Translations under genes and position numbers: made by a program
Shown: positions 8,768 to 17,955 of the stretch, in pieces
Layout: every line of letters starts with the position of its first letter
How positions within the stretch are numbered: the first letter of the stretch is position 1
The notes under the pieces: generated by a model
What the model was told of the DNA's origin: nothing
Databases searched by the model: none
The model's input: the letters and a program-made list of their open reading frames with translations, nothing else
Assembly: GCF_001591445.1 (NCBI RefSeq)
Contig: NZ_BCUX01000009.1
Coordinates: forward strand, 184,442 to 248,441
From: Neobacillus drentensis NBRC 102427
GTDB taxonomy: Bacteria > Bacillota > Bacilli > Bacillales > Cytobacillaceae
Direction: 5' to 3'
DNA length: 64,000 nucleotides

Positions 8768-8828
8768 CTATATCCCTCCTCCTGAGCGAAAAGGTCCGTT
8801 TCAGTTAATCGATTTAAAAAGAAAAATA

Positions 8829-8846
8829 TGAATGAATAGTCATTCA
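8829..8846. promoter_or_regulatory. FadR operator
   Basis: TGAATGAATAGTCATTCA matches the B. subtilis FadR consensus TGAATGAMTANTCATTCA at every defined position. It lies directly downstream of the -10 hexamer of the fadR promoter. Confidence 0.92.
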
Positions 8847-8853
8847 TATTTTA

Positions 8854-8882
8854 ATAATAGTGATTAACTGTATATCTGTCAA
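8854..8882 (-). promoter_or_regulatory. sigma-A promoter of fadR operon
   Basis: TTGACA (8882-8877), 17 bp, TATTAT (8859-8854) on the minus strand, followed at once by the FadR box. This arrangement predicts repression by occlusion of the start point. Confidence 0.85.
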
Positions 8883-8965
8883 GATATACTATATACCATC
8901 TTCGGCTTCCGGACAAAGGGACAGGCCTAATCTGTCAAAAAAAAGAGGGAGCCTTAATCCTGAAT

Positions 8966-10675
8966 TTATGCATGTTTTTGATTTTCTTCTTCTTCTATTT
9001 TTTGTTTATCTTCTTCAACCAACATCCGCCTTAAAATTTTTCCAATCGCCGTTTTTGGCAGCTCTTTCCTAAATTCATATATTCTCGGAACTTTATAGGC
9101 AGCAAGATATTTTCTTGAAAAGTGGTTCATTTCCTCTTCGGTTACTGATGAACCTTCTTTTAAGACAATATAGGCTTTTACCGTTTCCCCGCGATATGGA
9201 TCCGGTATTCCTGCTGCTACCGCCTCGAGAACATCCGGGTGCTCATATAATACTTCTTCTATCTCTCTAGGATAAATATTGTATCCTCCAGCAATTATCA
9301 TATCCTTCTTACGGTCTACCACATAAAAGTATCCTTGTTCATCCATATAGCCCAGGTCCCCCGTATACAGCCAACCATCCTGTAATACTTCCTTTGTATC
9401 TTCTGGACGATTCCAATAGCCCTTCATGATTTGCGGCCCTTTGATGGCAAATTCGCCAATTTCCTTTACCGGGACAGGTTCTCCGGTTTCCATCGATACA
9501 ATCTTTACTTCTGTATCTGGCCAGGGGACACCAATACTGCCCTTAATCCTTGGTACATCCCATAGAAAGTTCGCATGTGTAACGGGCGAGGCTTCCGTTA
9601 AACCATACCCTTCAACTAGTTTCCCTCCCGATACTGCCTCAAACTGCTCCTGTACTTCAATTGGCAGTGCAGCTGAACCGCTAATACAAGAATGAATCGA
9701 AGATAAATCATATTTTTTTAAATCAGGATAATTTAATATTCCAATATAAATTGTCGGAGCCCCGGGAAACAATGTCGGGCGTTGTTTTTGAATGGTCTTC
9801 AATGTTGTCTCGATATCGAATTTAGGTAATAATATCATTTTGTTAGCTTGCATCACCGATAAAATGAGTACGGTTGTCATGCCATAAACATGAAAGAACG
9901 GGATGACCCCCAGCACCGATTCTTCTCCTGGTTTACATTTGTACAGCCATGCTTGGCACATCTTTGTATTCGCTATTAAATTCTTATGTGTGAGCATAAC
10001 CCCTTTTGGGAAGCCCGTGGTTCCTCCAGTATATTGAAGAAGCGCCACATCTTCAGCCGGGTTAAAATCATAAATCTTTAGTTTTTGAGGCTTCATTTTT
10101 ATGATTTCCGAAAGTAAATGCGTACTTCCTTTGTGCTGTACATTCACGACAATTCCATATTGTTTTTTCTGGATGTAGGGATAAATTAGATTTTTAGGAA
10201 ATGGTAAGTAGTTCTTGATAGCGGTTACAATTATATGCTGCAAGTCTGTTTGCGGCATCACTTTTGATACGCGTGGGTAGAGGATGTCGAGTGTGATGAT
10301 AGCCTTTGCGCCTGAATCTTTCATTTGGTATTCAAGTTCACGTTCCGTATATAACGGGTTGGTTTGAACAACAATACCGCCTGCCATTAATATCGCAAAA
10401 TAACTAATTACTGCCTGAGGTGTGTTTGGAAGCATAATGGCGACCCGGTCACCTTTTGAGATACCTAGAGTCCCTTGCAAATAACCGGCAACATTCATTA
10501 CTTCTTCGTAGAGTTTCTTGTAGGTGATTTCTTTCCCCATAAAGTGAATAGCAACTTTCTCCGGATATTGATGAGCAGAATTCACTAAGTATTGCTGTAC
10601 TGGCTCCGTGGTGTATTCCAGTGTGACGGGAATTTCTTTTGGATACAGTGCCTGCCACGGTTTTGAATCATACAT
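8966..10675 (-). CDS. lcfA: Long-chain fatty-acid-CoA ligase
   Basis: Activates long-chain fatty acids to acyl-CoA with ATP. The 569 residues show the adenylate-forming motifs YTGGTTGFPKG (215-225), GYGLTEASP, YTGDLGYMD and GKILRRML near the C-terminus, whose Lys completes the adenylation step. It lies upstream of fadR as in B. subtilis, but the only clear FadR box is downstream of lcfA rather than at its promoter. Its start is 80 bp from the yshE-side terminator. Confidence 0.95.
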   Translation of the reverse strand: MYDSKPWQALYPKEIPVTLEYTTEPVQQYLVNSAHQYPEKVAIHFMGKEITYKKLYEEVMNVAGYLQGTLGISKGDRVAIMLPNTPQAVISYFAILMAGGIVVQTNPLYTERELEYQMKDSGAKAIITLDILYPRVSKVMPQTDLQHIIVTAIKNYLPFPKNLIYPYIQKKQYGIVVNVQHKGSTHLLSEIIKMKPQKLKIYDFNPAEDVALLQYTGGTTGFPKGVMLTHKNLIANTKMCQAWLYKCKPGEESVLGVIPFFHVYGMTTVLILSVMQANKMILLPKFDIETTLKTIQKQRPTLFPGAPTIYIGILNYPDLKKYDLSSIHSCISGSAALPIEVQEQFEAVSGGKLVEGYGLTEASPVTHANFLWDVPRIKGSIGVPWPDTEVKIVSMETGEPVPVKEIGEFAIKGPQIMKGYWNRPEDTKEVLQDGWLYTGDLGYMDEQGYFYVVDRKKDMIIAGGYNIYPREIEEVLYEHPDVLEAVAAGIPDPYRGETVKAYIVLKEGSSVTEEEMNHFSRKYLAAYKVPRIYEFRKELPKTAIGKILRRMLVEEDKQKIEEEENQKHA

Positions 10676-10703
10676 AAGATCCCCCTTTTCTATGTGGATA
10701 ATT

Positions 10704-10755
10704 ATAAAAATTCAAACTTCTCTTCTATTATAGTACAGTACTAGGCATTAAACAA
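10704..10755 (-). promoter_or_regulatory. Promoter of lcfA with internal palindrome
   Basis: The minus strand reads TTGTTT, 17 bp, TATAAT about 50 bp before the lcfA start. The spacer and -10 contain TAGTACTGTACTA, an inverted repeat with a single central base. No FadR box is visible. Confidence 0.55.
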
Positions 10756-10771
10756 TTGAAGATACTACAAA

Positions 10772-10806
10772 AAAATCACCACTGAAGGGCTTCAGCGATG
10801 ATTTTT
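10772..10806 (-). terminator. Terminator of the zapA-polX-mutS2-yshE unit
   Basis: Imperfect minus-strand hairpin AAAATCATCGCTGAAG / CTTCAGTGGTGATTTTTTT with a T tail, just past the small ORF after yshE. Confidence 0.75.
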
Positions 10807-10808
10807 AT

Positions 10809-10892
10809 TTAAGTAAAAAATAACATATAAATTAAGCCGATTAGTAAAAACAAGCCGCATAATCCAAGAAGTATTTTAGCTAATGTCTCCAC
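10809..10892 (-). CDS. Possible 27-residue membrane peptide downstream of yshE
   Basis: A GTG-started ORF encoding METLAKILLGLCGLF followed by LLIGLIYMLFFT, almost a single membrane helix. AGGGGAG lies about 9 nt upstream, immediately after the yshE stop, and the ORF ends just before the operon terminator. I do not recognise a family. The placement suggests co-translation with yshE, but it could be non-coding. Confidence 0.45.
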   Translation of the reverse strand: METLAKILLGLCGLFLLIGLIYMLFFT

Positions 10893-10907
10893 TTTTTTCT
10901 TCTCCCC

Positions 10908-11315
10908 TTACGTAATCCCTGCACCGATGACAATTGAAAAACCAATCGAGATAACCATTGAAATAAACCCAACGGCGCGGTTATCATTTTGGATTTCTTC
11001 GTCAATTTTAAATTTTGGCGTTAAAAATTCAAAGATAAAATAACCCACTAATAATAGTAAAAAGCCATAAATCCCCCAACCAACCATTGACAGCAGGGAA
11101 TTGTTCTGTTCAATCGTATAGCGAAAGATATTGGCAACTCCCAAAATTTTCCCTCCGGTTGCCATCGCCACTGCCATATTACCTTTTTTTATTTCTTCCC
11201 AATTTTTATATTTGGTCACCATTTCAAAGATAGCTAAAAAGACAACTAAGCATAGAATCACTACGCTATAATAAGCAGCGATTTGTATATATTCGTTCTC
11301 CCAAAACTGGTCCAT
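10908..11315 (-). CDS. yshE: DUF350 membrane protein YshE
   Basis: A 135-residue integral membrane protein with four hydrophobic spans (about 10-30, 50-68, 75-97, 113-134). The DUF350 family has no firmly known activity. The ATG at 11315 has GGGGAG 8 nt upstream; a longer frame to 11348 would overlap mutS2 and lacks a good site. It follows mutS2 by 19 bp, as in B. subtilis. Confidence 0.85.
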   Translation of the reverse strand: MDQFWENEYIQIAAYYSVVILCLVVFLAIFEMVTKYKNWEEIKKGNMAVAMATGGKILGVANIFRYTIEQNNSLLSMVGWGIYGFLLLLVGYFIFEFLTPKFKIDEEIQNDNRAVGFISMVISIGFSIVIGAGIT

Positions 11316-11334
11316 TGTCAAAACTCCCCGGACA

Positions 11335-13692
11335 TTATTTAAACTCAACGATGGTTACACCTGATCCGCCTTCCCCAGCTTCCCCAAATCGAATTTTTTT
11401 AACTTGACGATGGTTTTTTAAGTATTCCTGCACACCCTGTCTTAAAACACCCGTACCTTTGCCGTGGATAATCGATACCCGCGGATAACTAGACAGGAGG
11501 GCGTCGTCAATATACTTTTCCACCTTTAGAAGGGCATCTTCATACCTTTCTCCACGCAGGTCTAACTCCATTTTCACAATTGAATCCCGGCCTTTTACAA
11601 TCGCCATCGGTTTGGTTTCGACTTGTTTCGGGGTGCTCATATATTCGAGATCTTTTTCTTTCACTTTCATTTTGAGAATTCCGATTTGAACCTGCCATTC
11701 ATTCGCTGAAACCTTTTCAACCAACATACCCTTTTGATCGAAGGTAAGGACCTTCACCTCATCACCTGGGATAAACGTATGTTTTTTAACTTTCTTGTTT
11801 GCGAGCGCAGCTGATTTTGGGATTTCCGGTGCTGCCCCTTCTAACCGCCTTTTGGCATCAATTAATTCATGCTCTTTAATTTCCGCATGCTTCTCTGTAC
11901 GCATTTTGCGAAGGTCACGGATTACCTTGTCGGCTTCGCTTTTCGCCTCTTCCACGATTTCCCCGGCCTTTTCTGCCGCTTTTTCAATCATCGAGTCTTT
12001 TTTCTCGTAAAATTCCATTAGTTGATTTTGCAAGTCTTGATGAAGTTTTTCCGCAGATTTTAAATAATCACGGGCTTCTTCCTGCTCTTTTTCTGCCAGC
12101 CGTTTACTTTCTTCTAACGAGGCGATCATCTTATCAATTTGGTTCGTATCTTCACTCACATGTGAGCGTGCCGCCTGAATGACATGCTCATTTAAGCCAA
12201 GTCGTTTTGAAATTTCAAAGGCATTACTCCGTCCTGGCACACCTAATAACAATTTATAGGTTGGGCTTAATGTCTCAACATTGAACTCAACACTTGCATT
12301 CAATACACCTTCACGGTTATATCCATATGCTTTTAACTCAGGGTAGTGGGTCGTAGCAATCACCCTTGCCCCCCGCTTGTGAACCTCATCTAAGATGGAA
12401 ATCGCTAAGGCTGCACCTTCTTGCGGATCGGTTCCAGCACCAAGTTCGTCAAATAATACCAGGCTATTAAAATCAACTCGATTTAAGATTTCGACGATAT
12501 TAACCATATGGGATGAAAAGGTACTTAAACTTTGTTCAATCGACTGTTCATCGCCTATATCAGCATACACCGCATCAAAGACGGCTAGCTCTGAGCCATC
12601 ATAGGCTGGGACCTGCAAGCCTGCCTGGGCCATTAATGTACACAACCCTAGTGTTTTTAAGGTAACCGTTTTACCGCCCGTATTCGGACCTGTAATCACA
12701 ATAGTTGTAAAGTCTTGCCCCAGCATGATATCGTTGGCAACCACTTCATCAATCGGAATGAGCGGATGTCTTGCCTTAAATAAAGCAATTCTTCCCTCAT
12801 TATTCATGGTCGGCATCGATGCTTTGATTCGCTTTCCATATCTTGCTTTGGCAAAAATAAAGTCCAAATTCGCGAGAACTTCCACGATTACTTTGAGTTC
12901 GCTCTCGTGCTCGGCTGTTTCAGCAGATAGCTCCGATAGAATTCTATCGATTTCCAGTTGTTCCTTGACACGAATATCCTGCAGTTGATTATTTAATTGG
13001 ACAATCACTTGCGGTTCAATAAACAGGGTTTGTCCCGATGCACTCTGGTCATGAATAATCCCGCCGTAATGCCCGCGATACTCCTGTTTAACAGGGATAA
13101 CAAAGCGGTCATTACGAATTGTGACAATCGCGTCGGAAAGCATTTTGCTGGCATTGGATGACCGAATCATACTTTCTAGTTTTTCACGAACCCGTGACTC
13201 ATTGGACCGAAGCTGATGCCTTAATGAACGAAGCAGATCACTCGCGCTGTCTAACACCTCGCCGCCTTCATCAATGGCTTGTTTGATTGCTTGCTCAAGA
13301 TTCGTTAACGGAATAATCCGCCCTGCTTGTTCAAACAAAATCGGTATTTCTGTTCTCTCATCAGCAAAATCCACGATAAACCGCTTCATTTGCCGGCTTG
13401 CATGGATGGTACTAGCAATTTGGACGAGTTCATGCGAGCTTAGCACTCCACCTATTACAGATCGTTTGATGTGTGCGCTTATATCATGGACACCTGAAAG
13501 TGGGACATTCCCTTTCACACGGAACACCGTTGCAGCCTCATCTGTTTCTGCTTGAAGTTTGACTACTTCTTCAAAATCAGTTGAGGGCACTAGGCCAATT
13601 ATTTTTTTCCTACCAAGTGACGAGGCAGCATGTTCTAACAGCTGCTCTTTTACTTTCAAGAATTCTAATACCTTTAAAGCTTTTTCTTGCAT
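11335..13692 (-). CDS. mutS2: Endonuclease MutS2
   Basis: MutS-family ATPase of the MutS2 branch, which limits recombination or acts on stalled, collided ribosomes depending on species. The 785 residues carry the core and clamp regions, Walker A GPNTGGKT at 335-342, the Walker B region [14 protein letters not shown], a long charged coiled coil (about 520-635) and a C-terminal Smr nuclease domain ([20 protein letters not shown]). No mismatch-recognition domain is present at the N-terminus, which separates it from MutS. Downstream of polX by 13 bp. Confidence 0.95.
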   Translation of the reverse strand: MQEKALKVLEFLKVKEQLLEHAASSLGRKKIIGLVPSTDFEEVVKLQAETDEAATVFRVKGNVPLSGVHDISAHIKRSVIGGVLSSHELVQIASTIHASRQMKRFIVDFADERTEIPILFEQAGRIIPLTNLEQAIKQAIDEGGEVLDSASDLLRSLRHQLRSNESRVREKLESMIRSSNASKMLSDAIVTIRNDRFVIPVKQEYRGHYGGIIHDQSASGQTLFIEPQVIVQLNNQLQDIRVKEQLEIDRILSELSAETAEHESELKVIVEVLANLDFIFAKARYGKRIKASMPTMNNEGRIALFKARHPLIPIDEVVANDIMLGQDFTTIVITGPNTGGKTVTLKTLGLCTLMAQAGLQVPAYDGSELAVFDAVYADIGDEQSIEQSLSTFSSHMVNIVEILNRVDFNSLVLFDELGAGTDPQEGAALAISILDEVHKRGARVIATTHYPELKAYGYNREGVLNASVEFNVETLSPTYKLLLGVPGRSNAFEISKRLGLNEHVIQAARSHVSEDTNQIDKMIASLEESKRLAEKEQEEARDYLKSAEKLHQDLQNQLMEFYEKKDSMIEKAAEKAGEIVEEAKSEADKVIRDLRKMRTEKHAEIKEHELIDAKRRLEGAAPEIPKSAALANKKVKKHTFIPGDEVKVLTFDQKGMLVEKVSANEWQVQIGILKMKVKEKDLEYMSTPKQVETKPMAIVKGRDSIVKMELDLRGERYEDALLKVEKYIDDALLSSYPRVSIIHGKGTGVLRQGVQEYLKNHRQVKKIRFGEAGEGGSGVTIVEFK

Positions 13693-13705
13693 GGAGATAA
13701 CCTCC

Positions 13706-15424
13706 CTATCCTCTATTATGCAAAAATTCTAGCAGGTCATTTTTATCTAAAGCATTAAGGACGGATGACTTTTTAATCCAGCCCTTTTTGGCAGCTGAAA
13801 TACCGATTTCCATATGCTTTAATGTATCCATTTTATGAGCATCCGTATTGATGAGAATTTTCACCCCTGCATCCTGAGCTTTTCGTAAATATTCAGCTGC
13901 CAGGTCCAGACGGTTGGGATTCGCATTTAATTCTAATGCCGTATTGGTTTCTTTGGCGAGTTCAATCAGTAAATCAATATCAACATCATATCCTTCGCGG
14001 CGGCCAATTTTTCTGCCGGTTGGATGAGCAATTAAATCGACATGGGCATTCGTCAAGGCGTTTTTTAAACGCTCCATAATTTTTTCCTTTGATTGGGAAA
14101 AAGCTGAATGTATAGAGGCAATCACGAAATCCATGTCAGCAAGAAACTCGTCGTCATAGTCCAGCGTGCCATCTGGAAGAATATCCATCTCCACACCCGC
14201 TAGAATAAGAAAATCATCATACTTTGCATTTAATTTATTAATTTCTTCTCTTTGTTTTAATAGTCTTTCACACGTAAGTCCATTAGCCACCTTTAAATAT
14301 TGTGAATGGTCCGTAATCGCCATATATTGATAACCTCTAGCCCGGCAAGCTTCAGCCATCTGTTCGATCGAATGGGCACCATCGCTCCAAGTAGAATGCA
14401 TATGAAGATCGCCCTTAATATCTTGAAGTTCAATTAATTCCTCTGCCTTAGTGAACGTTTCCACTTCCCTGCCATCCTCTCTAATTTCCGGAGGAATGAA
14501 AGGCAGGTCGAAATGCTTGAAAAATTCTTCTTCCGAAGAGAAGGTGAGAATTTCCCCTGTCTCAACATTTTCCACGCCATACTCACTGATTTTTTCACCG
14601 CGTTCCTTCGCCAATTGCCGCATCCGGACATTATGTTCCTTGGATCCAGTAAAATGGTGCAAGGCTGTAATAAACTCTTCTGGTTTAACCAGACGGAAAT
14701 CCACAGAAATATCATAATCATACTCAAAGACTAAGGAAACCTTTGTATCGCCTGCACCAATCACTTCTTTTATGTTTGGAAGCTTTAATAGATGCGCGCG
14801 CACTTGTTCAGGCTGAGTTGTAGCGATTATAAAATCGAGGTCTTTAATCGTCTCTCTCATTCTGCGTAAACTGCCCGCACGTGAAAACTGATGAATATCC
14901 GGTGTATCTCGAAGAGTTGCTTCAATCTGCTCAGCAATTGGAAGCATGTATGCTAACGGCAATCGTTCCGGTCTAGAGCCGACATTAGCAATGGCACTAA
15001 GGATTTTTTCCTCTGTCTTCTTGCCAAAACCTGCGAGCGCTTGAACCTGTCCTGCTTCACAGGCTTTCTTTAAACTGGAAACATCCACGATATGTAACTC
15101 TTTGTATAACTTAGCAATTTTCTTGCCGCCAAGCCCCGGGAGCTGCAGTAACGGGATGAGTCCTCTTGGCACTTCCTCCTTCAACTCATTTAACACCGAA
15201 GAAGAACCTTCTTTTATGTATTCATCCATGACAGCAGCCGTGCCTTTACCAATTCCTGAGATCGCGGTAAAGTCCTCAATCTCTGTTACACTGCGTTCGT
15301 CTGTTTCTAAAGCAGTAGCTGCTTTACGAAAGGCAGAAACCTTGAATGGGTTTTCCCCTTTTAACTCCATATAAATCGCAATTGTTTCTAGCAAACGAAT
15401 GATTTCTTTTTTATTTATTTCCAT
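13706..15424 (-). CDS. polX: DNA polymerase/3'-5' exonuclease PolX
   Basis: Family X polymerase for gap filling in base-excision repair, fused to a PHP-type exonuclease. The 572 residues contain the 8-kDa helix-hairpin-helix region ([24 protein letters not shown]), the nucleotidyl transferase domain (GSLRR, LDFI, DISVDFR) and the C-terminal PHP domain ([23 protein letters not shown]). The ATG at 15424 is chosen over a GTG 12 bp upstream, because that GTG overlaps the ribosome site AGGTGG. Confidence 0.95.
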   Translation of the reverse strand: MEINKKEIIRLLETIAIYMELKGENPFKVSAFRKAATALETDERSVTEIEDFTAISGIGKGTAAVMDEYIKEGSSSVLNELKEEVPRGLIPLLQLPGLGGKKIAKLYKELHIVDVSSLKKACEAGQVQALAGFGKKTEEKILSAIANVGSRPERLPLAYMLPIAEQIEATLRDTPDIHQFSRAGSLRRMRETIKDLDFIIATTQPEQVRAHLLKLPNIKEVIGAGDTKVSLVFEYDYDISVDFRLVKPEEFITALHHFTGSKEHNVRMRQLAKERGEKISEYGVENVETGEILTFSSEEEFFKHFDLPFIPPEIREDGREVETFTKAEELIELQDIKGDLHMHSTWSDGAHSIEQMAEACRARGYQYMAITDHSQYLKVANGLTCERLLKQREEINKLNAKYDDFLILAGVEMDILPDGTLDYDDEFLADMDFVIASIHSAFSQSKEKIMERLKNALTNAHVDLIAHPTGRKIGRREGYDVDIDLLIELAKETNTALELNANPNRLDLAAEYLRKAQDAGVKILINTDAHKMDTLKHMEIGISAAKKGWIKKSSVLNALDKNDLLEFLHNRG

Positions 15425-15487
15425 TTTATTATCCACCTACCTACTATTTAGCATTTTCATTTTATCCTACTTTAAGGCATGAATAGA

Positions 15488-15512
15488 AAAACTTCTCTGC
15501 TACAGAGAAGTT
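15488..15512 (-). terminator. Terminator-like hairpin overlapping the cvpA stop codon
   Basis: Minus-strand stem AACTTCTCTG / CAGAGAAGTT followed by TTTCTATTC. The TAG stop of the CvpA gene lies in the loop (15502-15500). It may partly terminate before polX. Confidence 0.65.
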
Positions 15513-16054
15513 AAAGCAGTTGTATATTCAATCCACATGCTTTTTATCTGCTGTGAAAGGATAGGAGTGTGATTCACAATCGCTTTTGCCAAACTCGATT
15601 GATCCAATGCGGTTTGTAAAAATTCAATTGGCAGAAGGGCCGAAATATATAATAAAATAAAAATAACTAAGTAAATCTCAATGAAGCCGAGCAGTCCCCC
15701 GCCCAAAATATTCAACTGTTTGAGTATAGGCAAATGGGCAACAAAGTCGAGCATCGAACCAATAATTTGCAATAACGCTTTTACAGCAAAAAAGATGATC
15801 ACAAAGGCAATCGCACGATAAAAAGCGGCCTCCATATTACTGCTGTCCGTCAGCAATTTTAAGGTTGTCACGTTCCCGAAATTTGGATAAGGTATCCAGA
15901 GGGTTAGCTTGGGTGCCAACTGTTCGTAGTATGAATTTGCTGCGACATATGCAATAATAAAACCTATTAAATGAACAAGCTGCAGAATAAAGCCTCTTTT
16001 TAGGCCAACAAAGAAACCCATAATTAAAAAAGTAATAATTGCTAAATCTAACAT
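15500..16054 (-). CDS. yshB: CvpA family membrane protein
   Basis: A 184-residue protein with four hydrophobic spans (about 1-20, 23-42, 78-105, 115-142) and a polar C-terminus. It belongs to the CvpA/colicin V production family, linked in other bacteria to envelope homeostasis. It lies 6 bp after zapA and upstream of polX, the same order as B. subtilis yshB. Its stop codon falls in the loop of a hairpin. Confidence 0.85.
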   Translation of the reverse strand: MLDLAIITFLIMGFFVGLKRGFILQLVHLIGFIIAYVAANSYYEQLAPKLTLWIPYPNFGNVTTLKLLTDSSNMEAAFYRAIAFVIIFFAVKALLQIIGSMLDFVAHLPILKQLNILGGGLLGFIEIYLVIFILLYISALLPIEFLQTALDQSSLAKAIVNHTPILSQQIKSMWIEYTTALTSL

Positions 16055-16060
16055 GTTTTC

Positions 16061-16321
16061 TTAGTCCTTTTCTTTTAGTAGTTCTGATTGGAGCCGATCT
16101 AATTGGTCTTTTATTATCAGGTAATCATTGACTGCATTTACGGCTGTTAAAACGGCGAGTTTGCTTGCGTCTAGATTTGGATTCTTAGAACTGATTTCGC
16201 GCATTTTATTGTCAACTAATGAGGCCACATGCCGAATGTGACTTGGACTTTCCGACCCCATAATAACGTAAGCTTGACCGTATATATCTACGGTTGTTCT
16301 ATTTTTTTGTTTATTTGACAA
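16061..16321 (-). CDS. zapA: Cell division protein ZapA
   Basis: Small FtsZ-bundling factor that promotes Z-ring assembly. The 86 residues begin at TTG (reading MSNKQKNRTTVDIYGQ) with GGAGG 7 nt upstream. The ZapA N-terminal strand motif (TTVDIYGQAYVI) and the C-terminal coiled coil (LDRLQSELLKEKD) are both visible. It opens the zapA-yshB-polX-mutS2-yshE series and is divergent from rnhC. Confidence 0.92.
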   Translation of the reverse strand: MSNKQKNRTTVDIYGQAYVIMGSESPSHIRHVASLVDNKMREISSKNPNLDASKLAVLTAVNAVNDYLIIKDQLDRLQSELLKEKD

Positions 16322-16429
16322 TGTCCTGCCTCCATTCAGAGAATCCTACACTATATCATAACATGAACCGTTATCTATGGAAAAGTTAAAGCGTATTTTA
16401 TATTTATTTAGAAATGTGGTGTTAATAGT

Positions 16430-17380
16430 ATGGGTAATATTGTATTGAATCTGGAAATGAATAAAATAATGGAAATGCGAAACTATTACGGAAAAAATTT
16501 ATTAGATAAAAAGATTCCTGGTAGTGTATTTGCGGCGAAAACACCTGCCTGTATGATCACAGCTTATAAATCAGGCAAAGTATTATTTCAAGGAAACGAT
16601 AGTGAAAAGGAGTCAAGCAGATGGGGCAGTGCAAGTACATCCTCCAACAAACCTGCCTCCTCTTCTAAACCGAAATCCTCAGCGAAAGGTGACCTGCCAA
16701 CCGGCATCGGTCAAATGTCTGCGATTGGTTCAGATGAAGTTGGGACGGGAGACTTCTTCGGCCCGATCACTGTTGTGGCAGCTTACGTGAAAAAGGAAAA
16801 TATACCTTTGTTAAAAGAATTAGGGGTCCGGGATTCGAAAGATTTGAATGATGACAAAATCATTGCGATTGCGAAGGTCATTAAAGATATTATTCCCTTT
16901 AGTTTAATGACTTTAAAAAATGAAAAGTATAACCAGGTCCAACAATCTGGCATGTCACAAGGAAAAATGAAGGCGATTTTACATAATCAAGCGATCTTAA
17001 ATGTACTAGACAAGATTTCACCTGAGAAGCCGGAAGCGATTCTCATTGACCAATTTGTTCAAGCAAGTACCTATTATCAACACTTAAAATCCCAAAAAGC
17101 GATTGCCAAGGAGAATGTTTATTTTAGTACGAAAGCGGAAGGTATTCATTTAGCGGTCGCTGCAGCAAGTATTCTCGCCCGCTACGCGTTTATCCAATAT
17201 ATCGATAAACTTAGCGATTCTGCCGGCTTTAAGATTCCAAAAGGTGCCGGGGCACAAGTAGATGTGGCGGCAGCAAAGTTAATTATGAGTAAAGGCCATG
17301 ACATTCTTCCATCTTTCGTGAAGCTCCACTTTGCTAATACCGATAAAGCAATCGCGCTAGTTAATAAAAAACGAAATTGA
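16430..17380 (+). CDS. rnhC: Ribonuclease HIII
   Basis: Cleaves the RNA strand of RNA-DNA hybrids; the HIII type is typical of Bacillus. The 316 residues have an N-terminal TBP-like substrate domain (about 1-80), a Ser/Lys-rich linker (about 62-88) and the catalytic domain with SDEVGTGDFFGP and GVRDSKDLND carrying the acidic residues, plus LIDQF. The ribosome site (GTGGTG) is weak. Divergent from zapA; phhB follows. Confidence 0.94.
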   Translation: MGNIVLNLEMNKIMEMRNYYGKNLLDKKIPGSVFAAKTPACMITAYKSGKVLFQGNDSEKESSRWGSASTSSNKPASSSKPKSSAKGDLPTGIGQMSAIGSDEVGTGDFFGPITVVAAYVKKENIPLLKELGVRDSKDLNDDKIIAIAKVIKDIIPFSLMTLKNEKYNQVQQSGMSQGKMKAILHNQAILNVLDKISPEKPEAILIDQFVQASTYYQHLKSQKAIAKENVYFSTKAEGIHLAVAAASILARYAFIQYIDKLSDSAGFKIPKGAGAQVDVAAAKLIMSKGHDILPSFVKLHFANTDKAIALVNKKRN

Positions 17381-17438
17381 AATGTTTTTTGTGGTGGTTG
17401 CGAATAAATTTATAAAAACGATGTGTGGAGGGATTGTG

Positions 17439-17729
17439 ATGGCAAATAAACTTAGTGAAGCGGAAATAACTACAGCACTGGCTGAATTAACGGGTTGGAA
17501 ATTGGACGGGAAATTTATCGTAAAAAAGTACCGCTTCCGTGAGTTTTTACAGGGCGTGGCGTTCGTGAATGTGATTGCCCAGCTTTCGGAAGAAAAAAAT
17601 CATCATCCCTTCATTTCGATTGATTATAAATTAGTGACACTAAGACTTACCTCTTGGAATGCAGGCGGACTGACCGATTTAGATATCGCTTTAGCAAAAA
17701 ACTATGACTCCATTTATGAGAAAATATAA
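17439..17729 (+). CDS. phhB: Pterin-4a-carbinolamine dehydratase
   Basis: A 96-residue member of the PCD/DCoH family, which dehydrates 4a-hydroxytetrahydrobiopterin to recycle the pterin cofactor. The family signature EKNHHPFISIDYKLVTL is present near 51-67 with the His pair and the conserved Trp 'TSWNAGGL'. The ATG at 17439 has GGAGGG upstream; the frame is open to 17382 but without a ribosome site. No phenylalanine hydroxylase gene is near, so its partner pathway is unclear. In B. subtilis, from memory, this gene is not between rnhC and pheT. Confidence 0.88.
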   Translation: MANKLSEAEITTALAELTGWKLDGKFIVKKYRFREFLQGVAFVNVIAQLSEEKNHHPFISIDYKLVTLRLTSWNAGGLTDLDIALAKNYDSIYEKI

Positions 17730-17744
17730 TTTAATGCGAATTTG

Positions 17745-17774
17745 AAAGAGGTTGCCCTTGGTGCAACCTCTTTT
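17745..17774 (+). terminator. Terminator of rnhC-phhB
   Basis: Stem AAAGAGGTTGC / GCAACCTCTTTT with a 7-nt loop, 15 bp after the phhB stop. Confidence 0.85.
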
Positions 17775-17865
17775 GGTGATTTTTAACTAGTAAAAATATG
17801 ATATTTTCTCTTTCTAATTACATAAAAATTGCACAAATTTACTACCATAATGAAATTTTAAATTA

Positions 17866-17955
17866 TATCAGCGCAAAATACGGTTTTATCAGCGATTCCG
17901 CACCATTTATCAGCGATAAATTCAATATATCAGCGATTATTCATTTTTATCAGCG
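17866..17955. repeat. Array 1: five TATCAGCG units at 20-21 bp
   Basis: TATCAGCG starts at 17866, 17887, 17908, 17928 and 17948 (steps 21, 21, 20, 20). The units are separated by AT-rich spacers of 12-13 bp. The array covers the last codons and stop of the NERD gene. The segment 17887-17936 matches 19083-19132 at 49 of 50 positions. Confidence 0.9.
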
